A DNA stretch of 64,000 nucleotides from HGM11368 sp051883455 (GCA_051883455.1 JBJETT010000004.1:124001-188000); one strand, 5' to 3'. Positions 42,619 through 51,935 are shown, counted from the stretch's first letter. The notes: generated by a model from the sequence alone, not told the origin. Program-made: numbers and translations.

Positions 42619-44334
42619 TTATTTGATTTGATACTCGTGGTGAGCGTTGGGGGTGACGAGCGCTGACGAAAAATCGGTGTAAATCACCATGGCAGGTTTG
42701 CCCGAAGGGTGACGCTTGATATTTTTGCGTAACGTATAGTCGCACTCGACGCTAGGACTTTGGCTGGCTTGAGAGTAGTATGCTGCAATCTCGCAAGCTA
42801 TCGTGATTACGTGATTAGGAATGCTTCTGCCTTCGGCGAATATTATCGTGTGGCTTCCGTGTACCTTTTTGGTATGCACCCACATATCGCTACCGCCGGC
42901 TACTTTGAAGGTGAGCTTGTCGTTTTGTAAATTATTCTTGCCTACCAAAATCACGAAGTCGTCTACCTCGAAGGTGAGAGGTGCAGAAGGCTTTTCTTTT
43001 ACCTTTTTGTTTGTAGGTTGTTTTAGTGCACCTAGCTCTTGCAATTCTTTTGCTACCTCGGCAATCTCGTCGTCGCTTTGAGCGAGGGTAATGGAAGGCA
43101 AAATAGTATCGGCGTATTGCAATAAGTCCTCTAGTTCTCGTATTTGCCTAGAGACGATATCTTGTGTGCGCTTGAGCTTGGCGTACTTTTTGTAATATGC
43201 TTGCGCGTTGGCTTGCGGAGAAAGTCTACCGTCAAGCGGAATGGTCAAAAGAGGGCATTCGGGTTCGTAATAGTCGGTAACCACCGCCGACTCGTCGCCT
43301 TTGTTGATATTGTATATATTGCAAGTGATTAGCTCGCCCATTTTTTTGTATCTATCCATATTGTCGCACTCTCTGAGGCGAGAGTTGCATACTTCTAGTT
43401 TTTTCTTCGTTTTGCTTACGAAAGCTCTATGCGCTTTGAACAAAAACTTGATTTTGTCGGCATGTCTGTCTACCTGATCTTTTTGTCCTTGAGTCAATTC
43501 TATCGCCTTGTTAAGGCTCTCCACGGGCACGTCGCCTAGTGAGTAAGGCATGACGAAAAAGTAGGTTGCGCTTTGCAACGTGCCTCTTACGCATGGATTG
43601 TATAGAGGCGTAGAATAGACGTTGAGTAGGGTGTCTAAGGCTTTGCAAATCGACGATATTTGCTCGTCGGACAGTGACTTGACGTCATTGGATACTTGCG
43701 CCATTCTTAGTATTTGCTCGGCAGAGAGTTTGGATAGTCCCGCAACGCACGTACAAAGATAGCCGGCTAAACCACCGTCTTGGTATCGTCCAAGTGCTTG
43801 AGTTATCGAGCTGACGTCGCTAGGCAAAATTTTGCTTTGAGGTGGAAGGGAATACTTGGCGGACGGTAAAAGACAACGCTTGGTGACTGCGTCGTAAGGC
43901 ACTTGCTTGAGAGTGTCGGTGATGGTGCCTTTGGCGTTGACGAGCAAAATATTGGAATATCTACCCATCATCTCGGCAATGAGCATAAAAGTCGTTTCGT
44001 CGTGCATCTCGTTGTGGCTACGCACTTCTATGGCGACTATTCTGTCCTCGCCGAGGTTGACGATAGAGTTGATTATTCCGCCCGTAAGATATTTGCGCAG
44101 ATGCATACAAAACGACGGCGCAACCATAGGATTGTCCTTTTTTGCGCTAGTCAAATGTATTCTCGGATTGGAAGGATTGCAAGATATAGCCAATAGATGA
44201 TTGTGACCTTTGGCACGGATAGACAGTGATATTTCGTCCTTTTCGGGCATGTAAATCTTGTCGATTTTGCCGTTTGATAATGCGCTTTCTAATTCTTGCG
44301 TCAAGGCTTTGATGGTCACGTAATCGTTAGGCAT
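42619..44334 (-). CDS. rqcH: RqcH-type ribosome quality control factor (NFACT family)
   Basis: A 571-residue NFACT protein, homologue of Rqc2/NEMF, which binds split 50S subunits and adds alanine tails to stalled chains. Order of parts: NFACT-N domain (1-~180), a helical middle with coiled coil (~290-430), and NFACT-R near 455-560 (DFVILVGKNN, DMWVHTKKVHGSH, SIPNHVITIACEIAAYYSQ). The Asp97-Arg98 pair needed for alanine tailing in the Bacillus protein sits at exactly the same residue numbers here (GEDRIV). It is a single gene on the minus strand with its own promoter. Older annotations call it fibronectin-binding protein. Confidence 0.94.
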   Translation of the reverse strand: MPNDYVTIKALTQELESALSNGKIDKIYMPEKDEISLSIRAKGHNHLLAISCNPSNPRIHLTSAKKDNPMVAPSFCMHLRKYLTGGIINSIVNLGEDRIVAIEVRSHNEMHDETTFMLIAEMMGRYSNILLVNAKGTITDTLKQVPYDAVTKRCLLPSAKYSLPPQSKILPSDVSSITQALGRYQDGGLAGYLCTCVAGLSKLSAEQILRMAQVSNDVKSLSDEQISSICKALDTLLNVYSTPLYNPCVRGTLQSATYFFVMPYSLGDVPVESLNKAIELTQGQKDQVDRHADKIKFLFKAHRAFVSKTKKKLEVCNSRLRECDNMDRYKKMGELITCNIYNINKGDESAVVTDYYEPECPLLTIPLDGRLSPQANAQAYYKKYAKLKRTQDIVSRQIRELEDLLQYADTILPSITLAQSDDEIAEVAKELQELGALKQPTNKKVKEKPSAPLTFEVDDFVILVGKNNLQNDKLTFKVAGGSDMWVHTKKVHGSHTIIFAEGRSIPNHVITIACEIAAYYSQASQSPSVECDYTLRKNIKRHPSGKPAMVIYTDFSSALVTPNAHHEYQIK

Positions 44335-44363
44335 TTGTATTTTCTCCTTTCTTTTGTAATATT

Positions 44364-44392
44364 AGTATAAAATAATAATCAATTATTTGCAA
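44364..44392 (-). promoter_or_regulatory. rqcH promoter
   Basis: On the minus strand: TTGCAA, 17-base spacer, TATACT, followed by an AAAGGAG ribosome site and the ATG. Confidence 0.7.
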
Positions 44393-44467
44393 TTATTATT
44401 GCATAAATGATATTTTTGTGTTAGAATGTCTTTTGTAACTACAAATATTATAATATAGGAGATTTAT

Positions 44468-45754
44468 ATGAGCTACACAAAGGAAATGCTAGAAAAAAAT
44501 CGTGTAAAATTTACCGTCGAGGTTGAGGAAGCGGATTGGAAAGCCGCAATCGAAGAGGCTTACAACAAAAATAAGTCCAAATTCCAAATCGGTGGCTTCC
44601 GCAAGGGCAAAGTGCCTCGCAAAGTTATCGAAGCGCAATACGGAGTCGGAGTATTTTTCGACGACGCATTGGATACAATTCTTCCAAAGACTTACGGCGC
44701 AATTATCGAGGCGGAAACCGAGTTGTTCCCTGTAGATATGCCAAAAATTGATATTATCGCAATCAGCGATTCTACTTTGAAGTACAGTGCAACCGTACAA
44801 CTCAAGCCTGACGTAGTGCTTGGTCAATACACCGGTCTAGAATTCAAAAAGGACAAAGTAAAGGTTACCAAAGAAGAAATCCAAAAAGAAATCGACAAGG
44901 CTCTTGACGCTGCAGGCGCTTGGGAGAGTGTAACCGATAGACCTGTTCAAAACGGTGACAAGACCGTCATAGACTATAGCGGTAGCGTAGACGGGGTAAA
45001 ATTCGAGGGCGGTACTGCCGAAAAGCAACCTTTGGAGATTGGTAGCGGTATGTTTATCCCAGGCTTTGAAGAGCAAGTCGTTGGCATGAATATCGGCGAC
45101 GAAAAGGATATTGTGGTTACTTTCCCTGAAAATTACGGCGCAACCGAGCTTGCCGGAAAAGAAGCGGTATTTAAGGTAAAACTTCACGAGATTACCGTCA
45201 AAAATACCCCTGCTTACGACGACGAATTCGTCAAAGACGTATCCGAGTTTGATACCGTAGCTCAATACGAAGCAGATATCAAGAAGAATATCAAGGAGAG
45301 CAAAGAAAAAGACGCCGAAATGAAGCTAGAAAACGATATTATCGAAAAGATTGCTTCTATGTCCGAGGTTGATATTCCTAAGTGCATGATCGACCAACAA
45401 GCCGAAGAGATGGTGCAAGAGTTCGAATATAGACTCATGTATCAAGGTATGAACAAGGACGATTACTACAAGTTTACGGGTACTACCAGAGAAGAGTTGA
45501 TGGAAAAGTACAGCGACACCGCAAAAAAGAACGTGTTGTTTAGACTTGTCCTCGAGGCTATTCTCAAAGAAGTAAAAATCGTCGTTAGCGACGAAGAAGT
45601 CAACGACCAAATCGCCGATATGGCAAGCAAAGCAGGTAAGAGCGTTGAAGAATACAACAAACTCATCAACGAAGAATATAGAAATTATATTCGCAACGAC
45701 TTGATTACCACCAAGCTGTTTACTTATCTCAAAAACAACAACACTATAAAATAA
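44468..45754 (+). CDS. tig: trigger factor
   Basis: A 428-residue ribosome-bound chaperone and prolyl isomerase. The N-terminal ribosome-docking loop is GGFRKGKVPRKVIE. The FKBP-type domain is about residues 150-240 (GDKTVIDYSG, FIPGFEEQVVGMNIGDEKDI) and the rest is the helical arm domain. ATAGGAGA precedes the ATG. tig-clpP-clpX-lon-engB is a widespread gene order, and the genes work together in folding or removing new proteins. Confidence 0.97.
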   Translation: MSYTKEMLEKNRVKFTVEVEEADWKAAIEEAYNKNKSKFQIGGFRKGKVPRKVIEAQYGVGVFFDDALDTILPKTYGAIIEAETELFPVDMPKIDIIAISDSTLKYSATVQLKPDVVLGQYTGLEFKKDKVKVTKEEIQKEIDKALDAAGAWESVTDRPVQNGDKTVIDYSGSVDGVKFEGGTAEKQPLEIGSGMFIPGFEEQVVGMNIGDEKDIVVTFPENYGATELAGKEAVFKVKLHEITVKNTPAYDDEFVKDVSEFDTVAQYEADIKKNIKESKEKDAEMKLENDIIEKIASMSEVDIPKCMIDQQAEEMVQEFEYRLMYQGMNKDDYYKFTGTTREELMEKYSDTAKKNVLFRLVLEAILKEVKIVVSDEEVNDQIADMASKAGKSVEEYNKLINEEYRNYIRNDLITTKLFTYLKNNNTIK

Positions 45755-45820
45755 TCTTACAGCTTACGACCGATAAGTCTTGTCGGGCTTATCGGTCAAA
45801 TTATAATTGGAGGAATGAAA

Positions 45821-46402
45821 ATGCTTATACCTACTGTTATTGATAAAACGGGAGCGGGCGAGAGAGCTTACGATATTTATTCTCGTTTGCTTGAAGATAG
45901 AATAGTATTTATCTCGGGAGAGATTAACGATGCGATGGCAAATACCGTCGTAGCGCAACTAATATATTTGGAAGCAAAGGACTCGGATAAGGATATTTCG
46001 GTTTATATCAACAGCCCTGGCGGAAGCGTGACCGCAGGACTTGCCATATACGATACTATGCAATATATCAAGTGTGACGTTAGTACGATTTGCGTGGGTA
46101 TGGCAGCGTCGATGGGCGCATTCTTGCTATCTTCCGGCGCTAAGGGTAAGAGATACGCTTTGCCTAATAGCGAAGTGATGATACACCAACCTTTGGGTGG
46201 TGCGCAAGGTCAGGCGAGCGATATTGTTATCACGGCTAATCATATCCAAAAAACTAAAGAAAAGCTTGCTTCAATTTTGGCTGCAAACTGCAATCAAAGC
46301 TTTGAAAAAGTTATGCAAGACACCGATAGAGACAACTATCTATCGGCTCAAGATGCACTTGAATATGGCTTGATTGACAAAATATTCTATAAAAGAGGTT
46401 GA
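45821..46402 (+). CDS. clpP: ATP-dependent Clp protease proteolytic subunit
   Basis: A 193-residue serine protease that forms the 14-subunit chamber used by ClpX. The triad is Ser98 (GMAASMGAF), His122 (MIHQPLGG) and Asp171 (DTDRDNYLS). IPTVIDKTGAGERAYDIYSRLLEDRI is the typical start. ATG 45821 is preferred over 45815, because GGAGG (45809-45813) is only one base from the latter and seven from the former. It is followed directly by clpX. Confidence 0.97.
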   Translation: MLIPTVIDKTGAGERAYDIYSRLLEDRIVFISGEINDAMANTVVAQLIYLEAKDSDKDISVYINSPGGSVTAGLAIYDTMQYIKCDVSTICVGMAASMGAFLLSSGAKGKRYALPNSEVMIHQPLGGAQGQASDIVITANHIQKTKEKLASILAANCNQSFEKVMQDTDRDNYLSAQDALEYGLIDKIFYKRG

Positions 46403-46404
46403 GA

Positions 46405-47640
46405 GTGGACAACGATAGAGAATTGAGATGTTCGTTTTGCGGAAGAAAAGAAAGTGACGTAGGACAACTCATCAGCGGACCTGACGGCGTGTTTATTTGC
46501 GACCAATGCGTAGACGCGTGCGTCAAAATCCTCGAGGAGACTTTGGAGGACAAAAAGACTAACGACAAGAGCGATTTTGCCGTCAATTTGCTCAAACCAC
46601 ACGAAATCAAGGCTAAGCTTGACGAGTATATAGTTGGACAAGAGGATGCAAAAAAGGTGCTGTCCGTTGCAGTCTACAATCACTATAAAAGAATAATATC
46701 CGACGCAGAAGACGGCGTTGAACTCGAAAAGAGTAACGTTTTGATGCTGGGACCTACGGGTTGCGGTAAGACTTTGCTTGCCAAGACACTGGCAAAAATT
46801 CTCAACGTGCCTTTTGCCGTTGCCGATGCTACGACTATAACCGAAGCGGGCTACGTGGGTGAGGACGTAGAGAATATTTTGCTCAAGCTTATCCAAGCCG
46901 CCGATTACGATGTGGAAAAGGCACAACTCGGCATCATTTATATAGACGAAATAGACAAAATCGCCCGCAAAGGCGAAAATATGTCTATCACTAGAGACGT
47001 GTCGGGTGAAGGCGTACAACAAGCCTTGCTCAAGATTATTGAAAGTACCGTTGCGGCAGTTCCGCCTCAAGGTGGAAGAAAGCATCCGCAACAAGAGAAC
47101 ATATTGATAGACACTACCAATATTCTCTTTATTTGCGGTGGTGCGTTCGTGGGCTTGGACAAAATTATCGACAAGCGTAGAGATAGTTCTACACTCGGCT
47201 TTGGCGCCAACGTCAAGACGGGCAAAAACGCCAACTACGGCGAGTTGATTAGAGATATTAGACCTGACGACCTTATCAAGTTTGGACTAATACCTGAGTT
47301 CGTCGGTCGTGTGCCTATCGTAGTGGGTATCGACGCGCTTGACGAAAAGGCTCTTATCAACATTTTGACTCAGCCGAAAAACGCGCCTGTCAAACAATAC
47401 GCCAAGCTCTTCGGTATGGACAACGTGGAACTAGAATTCCAAGAAGACGCATTGAAAGAGGTTGCTAAGCAAGCAATCAAACTCAATACGGGTGCTAGAG
47501 GCTTGAAGTCGATACTAGAAGGCGTGATGCTTGACCTCATGTACGACGTGCCTATGGATGATACGATACAAAAAATCATCATCACCAAAGAGGCTGTCGA
47601 ACGCAAGCAAAAACCAATAATCGAAAGAAAAACCGCTTGA
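46405..47640 (+). CDS. clpX: ATP-dependent Clp protease ATP-binding subunit ClpX
   Basis: A 411-residue AAA+ unfoldase. A zinc-binding domain has Cys9, Cys12, Cys32 and Cys35. Walker A is GPTGCGKT, Walker B is IIYIDEIDKIARK, the pore loop is GYVGEDVENIL, and GRVPIVVGIDAL carries sensor elements. GTG 46405 is chosen because GAGG lies six bases upstream; a TTG at 46399 overlapping the clpP stop is too close to it. A terminator-like hairpin follows before lon. Confidence 0.96.
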   Translation: MDNDRELRCSFCGRKESDVGQLISGPDGVFICDQCVDACVKILEETLEDKKTNDKSDFAVNLLKPHEIKAKLDEYIVGQEDAKKVLSVAVYNHYKRIISDAEDGVELEKSNVLMLGPTGCGKTLLAKTLAKILNVPFAVADATTITEAGYVGEDVENILLKLIQAADYDVEKAQLGIIYIDEIDKIARKGENMSITRDVSGEGVQQALLKIIESTVAAVPPQGGRKHPQQENILIDTTNILFICGGAFVGLDKIIDKRRDSSTLGFGANVKTGKNANYGELIRDIRPDDLIKFGLIPEFVGRVPIVVGIDALDEKALINILTQPKNAPVKQYAKLFGMDNVELEFQEDALKEVAKQAIKLNTGARGLKSILEGVMLDLMYDVPMDDTIQKIIITKEAVERKQKPIIERKTA

Positions 47641-47643
47641 TAG

Positions 47644-47676
47644 AAATGCGAATAATTTTTATTATTCGCATTTTTT
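47644..47676 (+). terminator. terminator-like hairpin between clpX and lon
   Basis: AAATGCGAATAAT, loop TTTT, ATTATTCGCATTT with more Ts. The T-run leads directly into the lon ribosome site, so it could act as an attenuator. Confidence 0.75.
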
Positions 47677-47686
47677 GGAGATAACA

Positions 47687-49993
47687 ATGGATAGCAAAAT
47701 TTTGCCGGTTGTGGCATTAGAAGATACAATTTTTCCTTTTGAAACCTACGAATGTTTGGCAAAAAAGTCGTACGTTAACACGGCTTTTGTTACGGCTGTA
47801 GAGCAGTATCAAGGTAAAGTTTTGGTGCTCAAAGCAACAAGCCTTCAAGCCGTGCAAGAAGAGCCAACTATGAGTAAGTGTTGCTTGACGGGTACGATTT
47901 GCTCGGTCAAAAAACTGAGAGGACTCGATAATTGGGGCTTGGTTGGCGAGGTGAGAGGCAAAGTAGTAGAGATGATGAGTAATTCTCCTACATTGGCTAG
48001 CGTCAATCAACTGGATTACGTCAATTCTGACAATCCTTTGATTGAGAGTTATTTTCATCTAATAGACAAAATTTTTGACGAGTATCTCAGCTTAGAGAAC
48101 AATAAAGAAATCAAAAAGCTGGCTGAAGATTTTCGCTCGGCAAAAAACGTGGACGAAAAAATCAATATCGTCTTGATGGGCGTTGCTGACAAGCAAAGAC
48201 AATACGTCATGGAAATGGACGATTCTTTGGCTCGCGTAGAATTGGCTACGGTGCTCATGAGAGAGGCTCTCAACGACTACTTTGTTATGAAAAGAGTCGA
48301 CAATATAGTCAACGAAAGGATTGAGCAAGGTCAACGCGACTACGTGTTGAGAGAGCGTATCAAGGCGATAAAGGACGAGCTCGGCGACAACGACGAAGAC
48401 GTCGACGTGTATAGAAAGAGAGTCGAAGAGCTCAACGCCTCGGATAAAGTAAAGGCAAAACTAAAATCCGACTTGTCGAAAATGGAAAAATTGCCTACCT
48501 CTGCGCCGGAATATTCGATACTTTGCAACTATATGGATACGGCGTTGTCTTTGCCGTGGGATAATATGGGTGTAGACGACTACGACGTTGCTAAGGCTGC
48601 CAAGATTTTGGACGAGGACCACTACGGCATAGAAAAAGTTAAGCAAAGAATTTTGGAATACATAGCCGTCAAAAAATTGGCGCCCGAGATTGACGCGCCT
48701 ATTTTGTGCCTAGTAGGACCGCCCGGGGTGGGCAAAACTTCTATTGCTCGCTCTATCGCAAGGGCTGTGGGCAAAGAATTGGTACAAATGAGCCTTGGCG
48801 GAATGAAGGACGAGGCAGAAATCAGAGGACATAGAAGAACTTACGTCGGCGCAATGCCGGGTAGAATTATCCATAGTCTATGCGATATCAAGTATTCTAA
48901 CCCTTTGTTTTTGCTCGACGAGATAGACAAGATAGGAAGCGGTGTGAACGGCGACCCTTCGAGCGCTTTGCTCGAGGTGCTTGACCCTAAGCAAAACAAG
49001 TATTTTAGAGACCATTATTTGGAAATTCCTTACGATTTGTCCAAAGTTACTTTTATTATCACTGCCAATTCTCTAAGTAGCGTTCAACAACCTTTGCTGG
49101 ATAGAATGGAAGTGATTGAGATGAGTGGCTACACTCAAGAAGAAAAGTTGGAAATTGCCAAGAGATATCTTGTGCCTCAACAAATCAACAACAACGGCTT
49201 GACGGGCTGTGAAGTTGTATTTGACGACGACGCTTTGGTAGGTGTAATTCAAAAATATACGAGCGAGTCGGGTGTGAGAGAATTGGATAGACAAATAGCG
49301 TCAATTTGCCGAAAAATCGCCGTGCAAGTGGCTAATTGTGAACAAGATAGTATAGAAAAACGCTTCCACGTGCATGCTAAGGACTTGGATGAGTACCTAG
49401 GAGTAGCCAAGTATGATAGTAGCGGGAAGTATTTTGATAAAGAATGCGGAGTAGTCAACGGACTGGCTTGGACGAGCGTTGGCGGTGCGGTGATGAATAT
49501 TGAGAGCAAATTGCTACCATTTGGCAAGGGCAATATGACCTTGACGGGCAATTTGGGTGACGTGATGAAAGAGTCTGCTAAGATTGCTTTGACGGTAGTC
49601 AAAAATAAATTGGCTACTATGGGCAAGAGCGAAGATTTGCTTACCAAAAACGACGTTCATATCCACGCGCCTGAGGGTGCTACCCCAAAAGACGGACCGT
49701 CGGCGGGCGTTGCGATAGCTTGCTCGCTATTGTCGGCTTATACGCAAATCCCTGCAGACAACGACGTTGCTATGACGGGAGAACTTACGCTTAGCGGAAA
49801 GGTATTGCCAATAGGCGGTCTTAAGGAAAAACTGCTCGCTTGCGTCAGAAACGGCATAAACAAAGTAATAATTCCTATGCAAAACAAAAAGGACCTTGCC
49901 GAAATGCCTGCAGTTGTCAAAGAAAAACTCGACGTCAGACTGGCAAGTAACGTGCAAGAAGCCTTCGATATAGTATTTGGAGGTAGGCTGTGA
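47687..49993 (+). CDS. lon: ATP-dependent endopeptidase Lon
   Basis: A 768-residue AAA+ protease that removes damaged and short-lived proteins. The N-terminal substrate domain (~1-200) is divergent. Then come a coiled coil, the ATPase domain with GPPGVGKTS (near residue 345) and LFLLDEIDKIG, and the protease domain with APEGATPKDGPSAGVAIA, which holds the catalytic Ser, and later the Lys in GGLKEKLLACVRNG. TTGGAG is six bases before ATG 47687. It overlaps engB by four bases. Confidence 0.96.
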   Translation: MDSKILPVVALEDTIFPFETYECLAKKSYVNTAFVTAVEQYQGKVLVLKATSLQAVQEEPTMSKCCLTGTICSVKKLRGLDNWGLVGEVRGKVVEMMSNSPTLASVNQLDYVNSDNPLIESYFHLIDKIFDEYLSLENNKEIKKLAEDFRSAKNVDEKINIVLMGVADKQRQYVMEMDDSLARVELATVLMREALNDYFVMKRVDNIVNERIEQGQRDYVLRERIKAIKDELGDNDEDVDVYRKRVEELNASDKVKAKLKSDLSKMEKLPTSAPEYSILCNYMDTALSLPWDNMGVDDYDVAKAAKILDEDHYGIEKVKQRILEYIAVKKLAPEIDAPILCLVGPPGVGKTSIARSIARAVGKELVQMSLGGMKDEAEIRGHRRTYVGAMPGRIIHSLCDIKYSNPLFLLDEIDKIGSGVNGDPSSALLEVLDPKQNKYFRDHYLEIPYDLSKVTFIITANSLSSVQQPLLDRMEVIEMSGYTQEEKLEIAKRYLVPQQINNNGLTGCEVVFDDDALVGVIQKYTSESGVRELDRQIASICRKIAVQVANCEQDSIEKRFHVHAKDLDEYLGVAKYDSSGKYFDKECGVVNGLAWTSVGGAVMNIESKLLPFGKGNMTLTGNLGDVMKESAKIALTVVKNKLATMGKSEDLLTKNDVHIHAPEGATPKDGPSAGVAIACSLLSAYTQIPADNDVAMTGELTLSGKVLPIGGLKEKLLACVRNGINKVIIPMQNKKDLAEMPAVVKEKLDVRLASNVQEAFDIVFGGRL

Positions 49994-50583
49994 TAATCAA
50001 AAAGGCAAAATTCGTCGTTTCGCAGTCTGACAGTAGGGCGTGCAAGGACTACGGTTGTCCCGAGATTGCGGTTGCGGGCAAGTCAAACGTAGGCAAGTCT
50101 TCCTTTATCAATATGATAGCAGGGGTATCGGGACTTGCTAAGACTTCTTCAACCCCCGGAAGAACAAGGCTTATCAACTACTTTGACTTCAACGACGGGC
50201 AATTTATGTTGGTAGATTTGCCGGGTTACGGCTTTGCTAAGGTGGACGACAACGAAAAGAAAAAGTGGGGCAGTATGATAGAAGGGTACCTTGCCAATAG
50301 ATTTGGAAGGATTGCGGGGGTATTGGTGCTGATAGATATCAGAAGAACGCCCGACGCTCTAGACAAACAGATGGTGGCGTACCTACATTATTATCACTTG
50401 CCTTTTGCAATAATTGCCACCAAAGGCGACAAGCTCTCCAAGATGCAACAAGCCAAACAAAAGCAAATTATTGCTTCGGCTCTTGCTGTTGGAGTGGACG
50501 ATATAGTAGTTACTTCTTGTCAAAATAAGCAAGGATTGGAGCAAGCTTTGGATAGAATGGAAGGATTGCTTGCCAACGCTTAG
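49990..50583 (+). CDS. engB: ribosome biogenesis GTP-binding protein YsxC/EngB
   Basis: A 197-residue TRAFAC GTPase needed to assemble the 50S subunit. G1 is AGKSNVGKSS, G2 includes TSSTPGRTRLINYF, G3 is VDLPGYGFAKV, G4 is ATKGDKL, and G5 is TSCQNKQG. The GTG start overlaps the lon stop, so it is coupled to lon, a conserved pairing. No terminator was found after it. Confidence 0.96.
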   Translation: MIIKKAKFVVSQSDSRACKDYGCPEIAVAGKSNVGKSSFINMIAGVSGLAKTSSTPGRTRLINYFDFNDGQFMLVDLPGYGFAKVDDNEKKKWGSMIEGYLANRFGRIAGVLVLIDIRRTPDALDKQMVAYLHYYHLPFAIIATKGDKLSKMQQAKQKQIIASALAVGVDDIVVTSCQNKQGLEQALDRMEGLLANA

Positions 50584-50842
50584 GCGGTAATTTTGAGTGG
50601 TTTAGTTCTAAAATAACTGAAAAATTATAATAATATTGCAAAATATATAATCAATAATTATTATTGCTGACAAAAAACAAGTGGATAGTTGGCGCTAGTT
50701 AAAAATCCGCTAAATAACTAAAATGCTCTAAAACTTCGAAAATTATTTGTGCTATCTGACAATGTAAAGCAATAGTCGCGTATGACTGAGCAAGTCTTAA
50801 CGATATAGTATTAATAAACGTAATTGAATATTGGAAGGTAAA

Positions 50843-51532
50843 ATGAAGGTATTTGCGATAAGCGACTTACACCTCTCAAGCGCCTGCAACAAGCCGATGG
50901 ATATCTTTGGCAGTAGTTGGGAAGGCTATTGGGAAAAAATCAAAGCCGATTGGGCCGTCAAGGTTGGTGACGACGACCTTGTGCTTTTGTGCGGTGATTT
51001 GAGTTGGGGCATGTCGCTAGAAGAAGCTAAGCCCGACCTAGACCAACTAGCTAGCTTAAATGGTACTAAAGTTATCATCAAGGGCAATCACGATTATTGG
51101 TGGTCTTCGCTAAGTAAGGTCAAATCTATCGTTGATAGTAGCGTATTGTGTCTGCAAAACGACTGCGTGAGAGTGGGCAAGGTGCTCGTATGCGGCTCGA
51201 GACTGTGGGCACTTAGCGGCGCTGACAAGGACGATAAGATTATCAATAGAGAGTACCTGAGGCTTCAATTATCGTTGGAAAAAATGGATAAGATGAGGCA
51301 AGAGGGCGATTGGGTTGTGGCAATGTGTCATTATCCGCCTTTTGACGTCAATATGAAAGAGAATGATTTTACTCGTTTGTTGAGTGAACATAACGTAGAT
51401 GCAGTGGTGTACGGTCATCTTCACGGCAAGGAATGTAGGGCAGTCAAGTGCGTTGAGATAGAGGGTATACCGTACTACTTGTCGTCTTGCGACTTGGTAG
51501 ACAACAATTTAGTTTTGCTCAAAGAACTATAA
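50843..51532 (+). CDS. metallophosphoesterase of the calcineurin-like family
   Basis: A 229-residue cytosolic phosphoesterase. The metal-binding blocks are ISDLHLS (D-x-H), LLCGDLSWG (GD), IKGNHDYWW (GNHD), AMCHYPPFD and GHLHG. The substrate is unknown. ATG 50843 follows GGAAGG; a TTG at 50831 is less likely. The gap upstream (50584-50842) is AT-rich and shows no gene and only weak promoter-like sequence. A terminator follows at 51554. Confidence 0.9.
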   Translation: MKVFAISDLHLSSACNKPMDIFGSSWEGYWEKIKADWAVKVGDDDLVLLCGDLSWGMSLEEAKPDLDQLASLNGTKVIIKGNHDYWWSSLSKVKSIVDSSVLCLQNDCVRVGKVLVCGSRLWALSGADKDDKIINREYLRLQLSLEKMDKMRQEGDWVVAMCHYPPFDVNMKENDFTRLLSEHNVDAVVYGHLHGKECRAVKCVEIEGIPYYLSSCDLVDNNLVLLKEL

Positions 51533-51553
51533 TATCAATACGATAAATAATAT

Positions 51554-51580
51554 AGGGCGACTGCGGGTCGCTCTTTTTTT
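51554..51580 (+). terminator. terminator before the mraZ control region
   Basis: AGGGCGAC, loop TGCGG, GTCGCTCT (one G-T), then a run of Ts. Confidence 0.88.
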
Positions 51581-51633
51581 GTTCTTGACAAACCGGTGAT
51601 AATATGCGTGATTTTTTGCTATAAAAAATGAAT

Positions 51634-51673
51634 TTGGGAATTTGACCACTATTTTGGGATTTTTACCACCAAT
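51634..51673. repeat. 20-bp imperfect tandem repeat with TGGGA boxes
   Basis: Two units, TTGGGAATTTGACCACTATT and TTGGGATTTTTACCACCAAT. TGGGA boxes recur at 51635 and 51655, exactly 20 bases apart. They lie about 230 bases upstream of the mraZ promoter and could be distant MraZ sites. Confidence 0.55.
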
Positions 51674-51779
51674 AATTAATTTTGGATAAAAAATACAATA
51701 ATTTTAAGATAATTTTTAAAAAAAATAAAAAATTTTTTTGGGGATTTTTTTACAAGAAAACACAATTTTCCACGCATAA

Positions 51780-51797
51780 AACACAATATATTGTGTT
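51780..51797. promoter_or_regulatory. 18-bp perfect palindrome AACACAATATATTGTGTT
   Basis: Perfect two-fold symmetry, typical of a dimeric repressor operator. Extra AACACAA half-sites are at 51759 and 51812. It lies about 80 bases before the mraZ -35. The cognate regulator is unknown. Confidence 0.55.
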
Positions 51798-51853
51798 AAA
51801 AATAACAATTAAACACAAAATATGCTTTGTAAACATATGTTTGTTTTTGTATC

Positions 51854-51873
51854 GTGGAAAAAAGTGGAAAATA
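51854..51873 (+). promoter_or_regulatory. putative MraZ boxes (two direct 10-bp repeats)
   Basis: GTGGAAAAAA followed directly by GTGGAAAATA, ending four bases before the mraZ -35. An inverted copy, TTTTCCAC, is at 51766-51773. MraZ is known to bind short G-rich boxes repeated at about 10-bp spacing in front of its own operon. Confidence 0.6.
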
Positions 51874-51877
51874 ATTA

Positions 51878-51906
51878 TTGACAATCCCAAATTTTATTGT
51901 TATTAT
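51878..51906 (+). promoter_or_regulatory. promoter of mraZ and the dcw cluster
   Basis: Perfect TTGACA, 17-base spacer, TATTAT, 29 bases before the mraZ ATG. Confidence 0.85.
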
Positions 51907-51935
51907 ATTAGTGAAGAATGATAAGGAGGGGTCTT

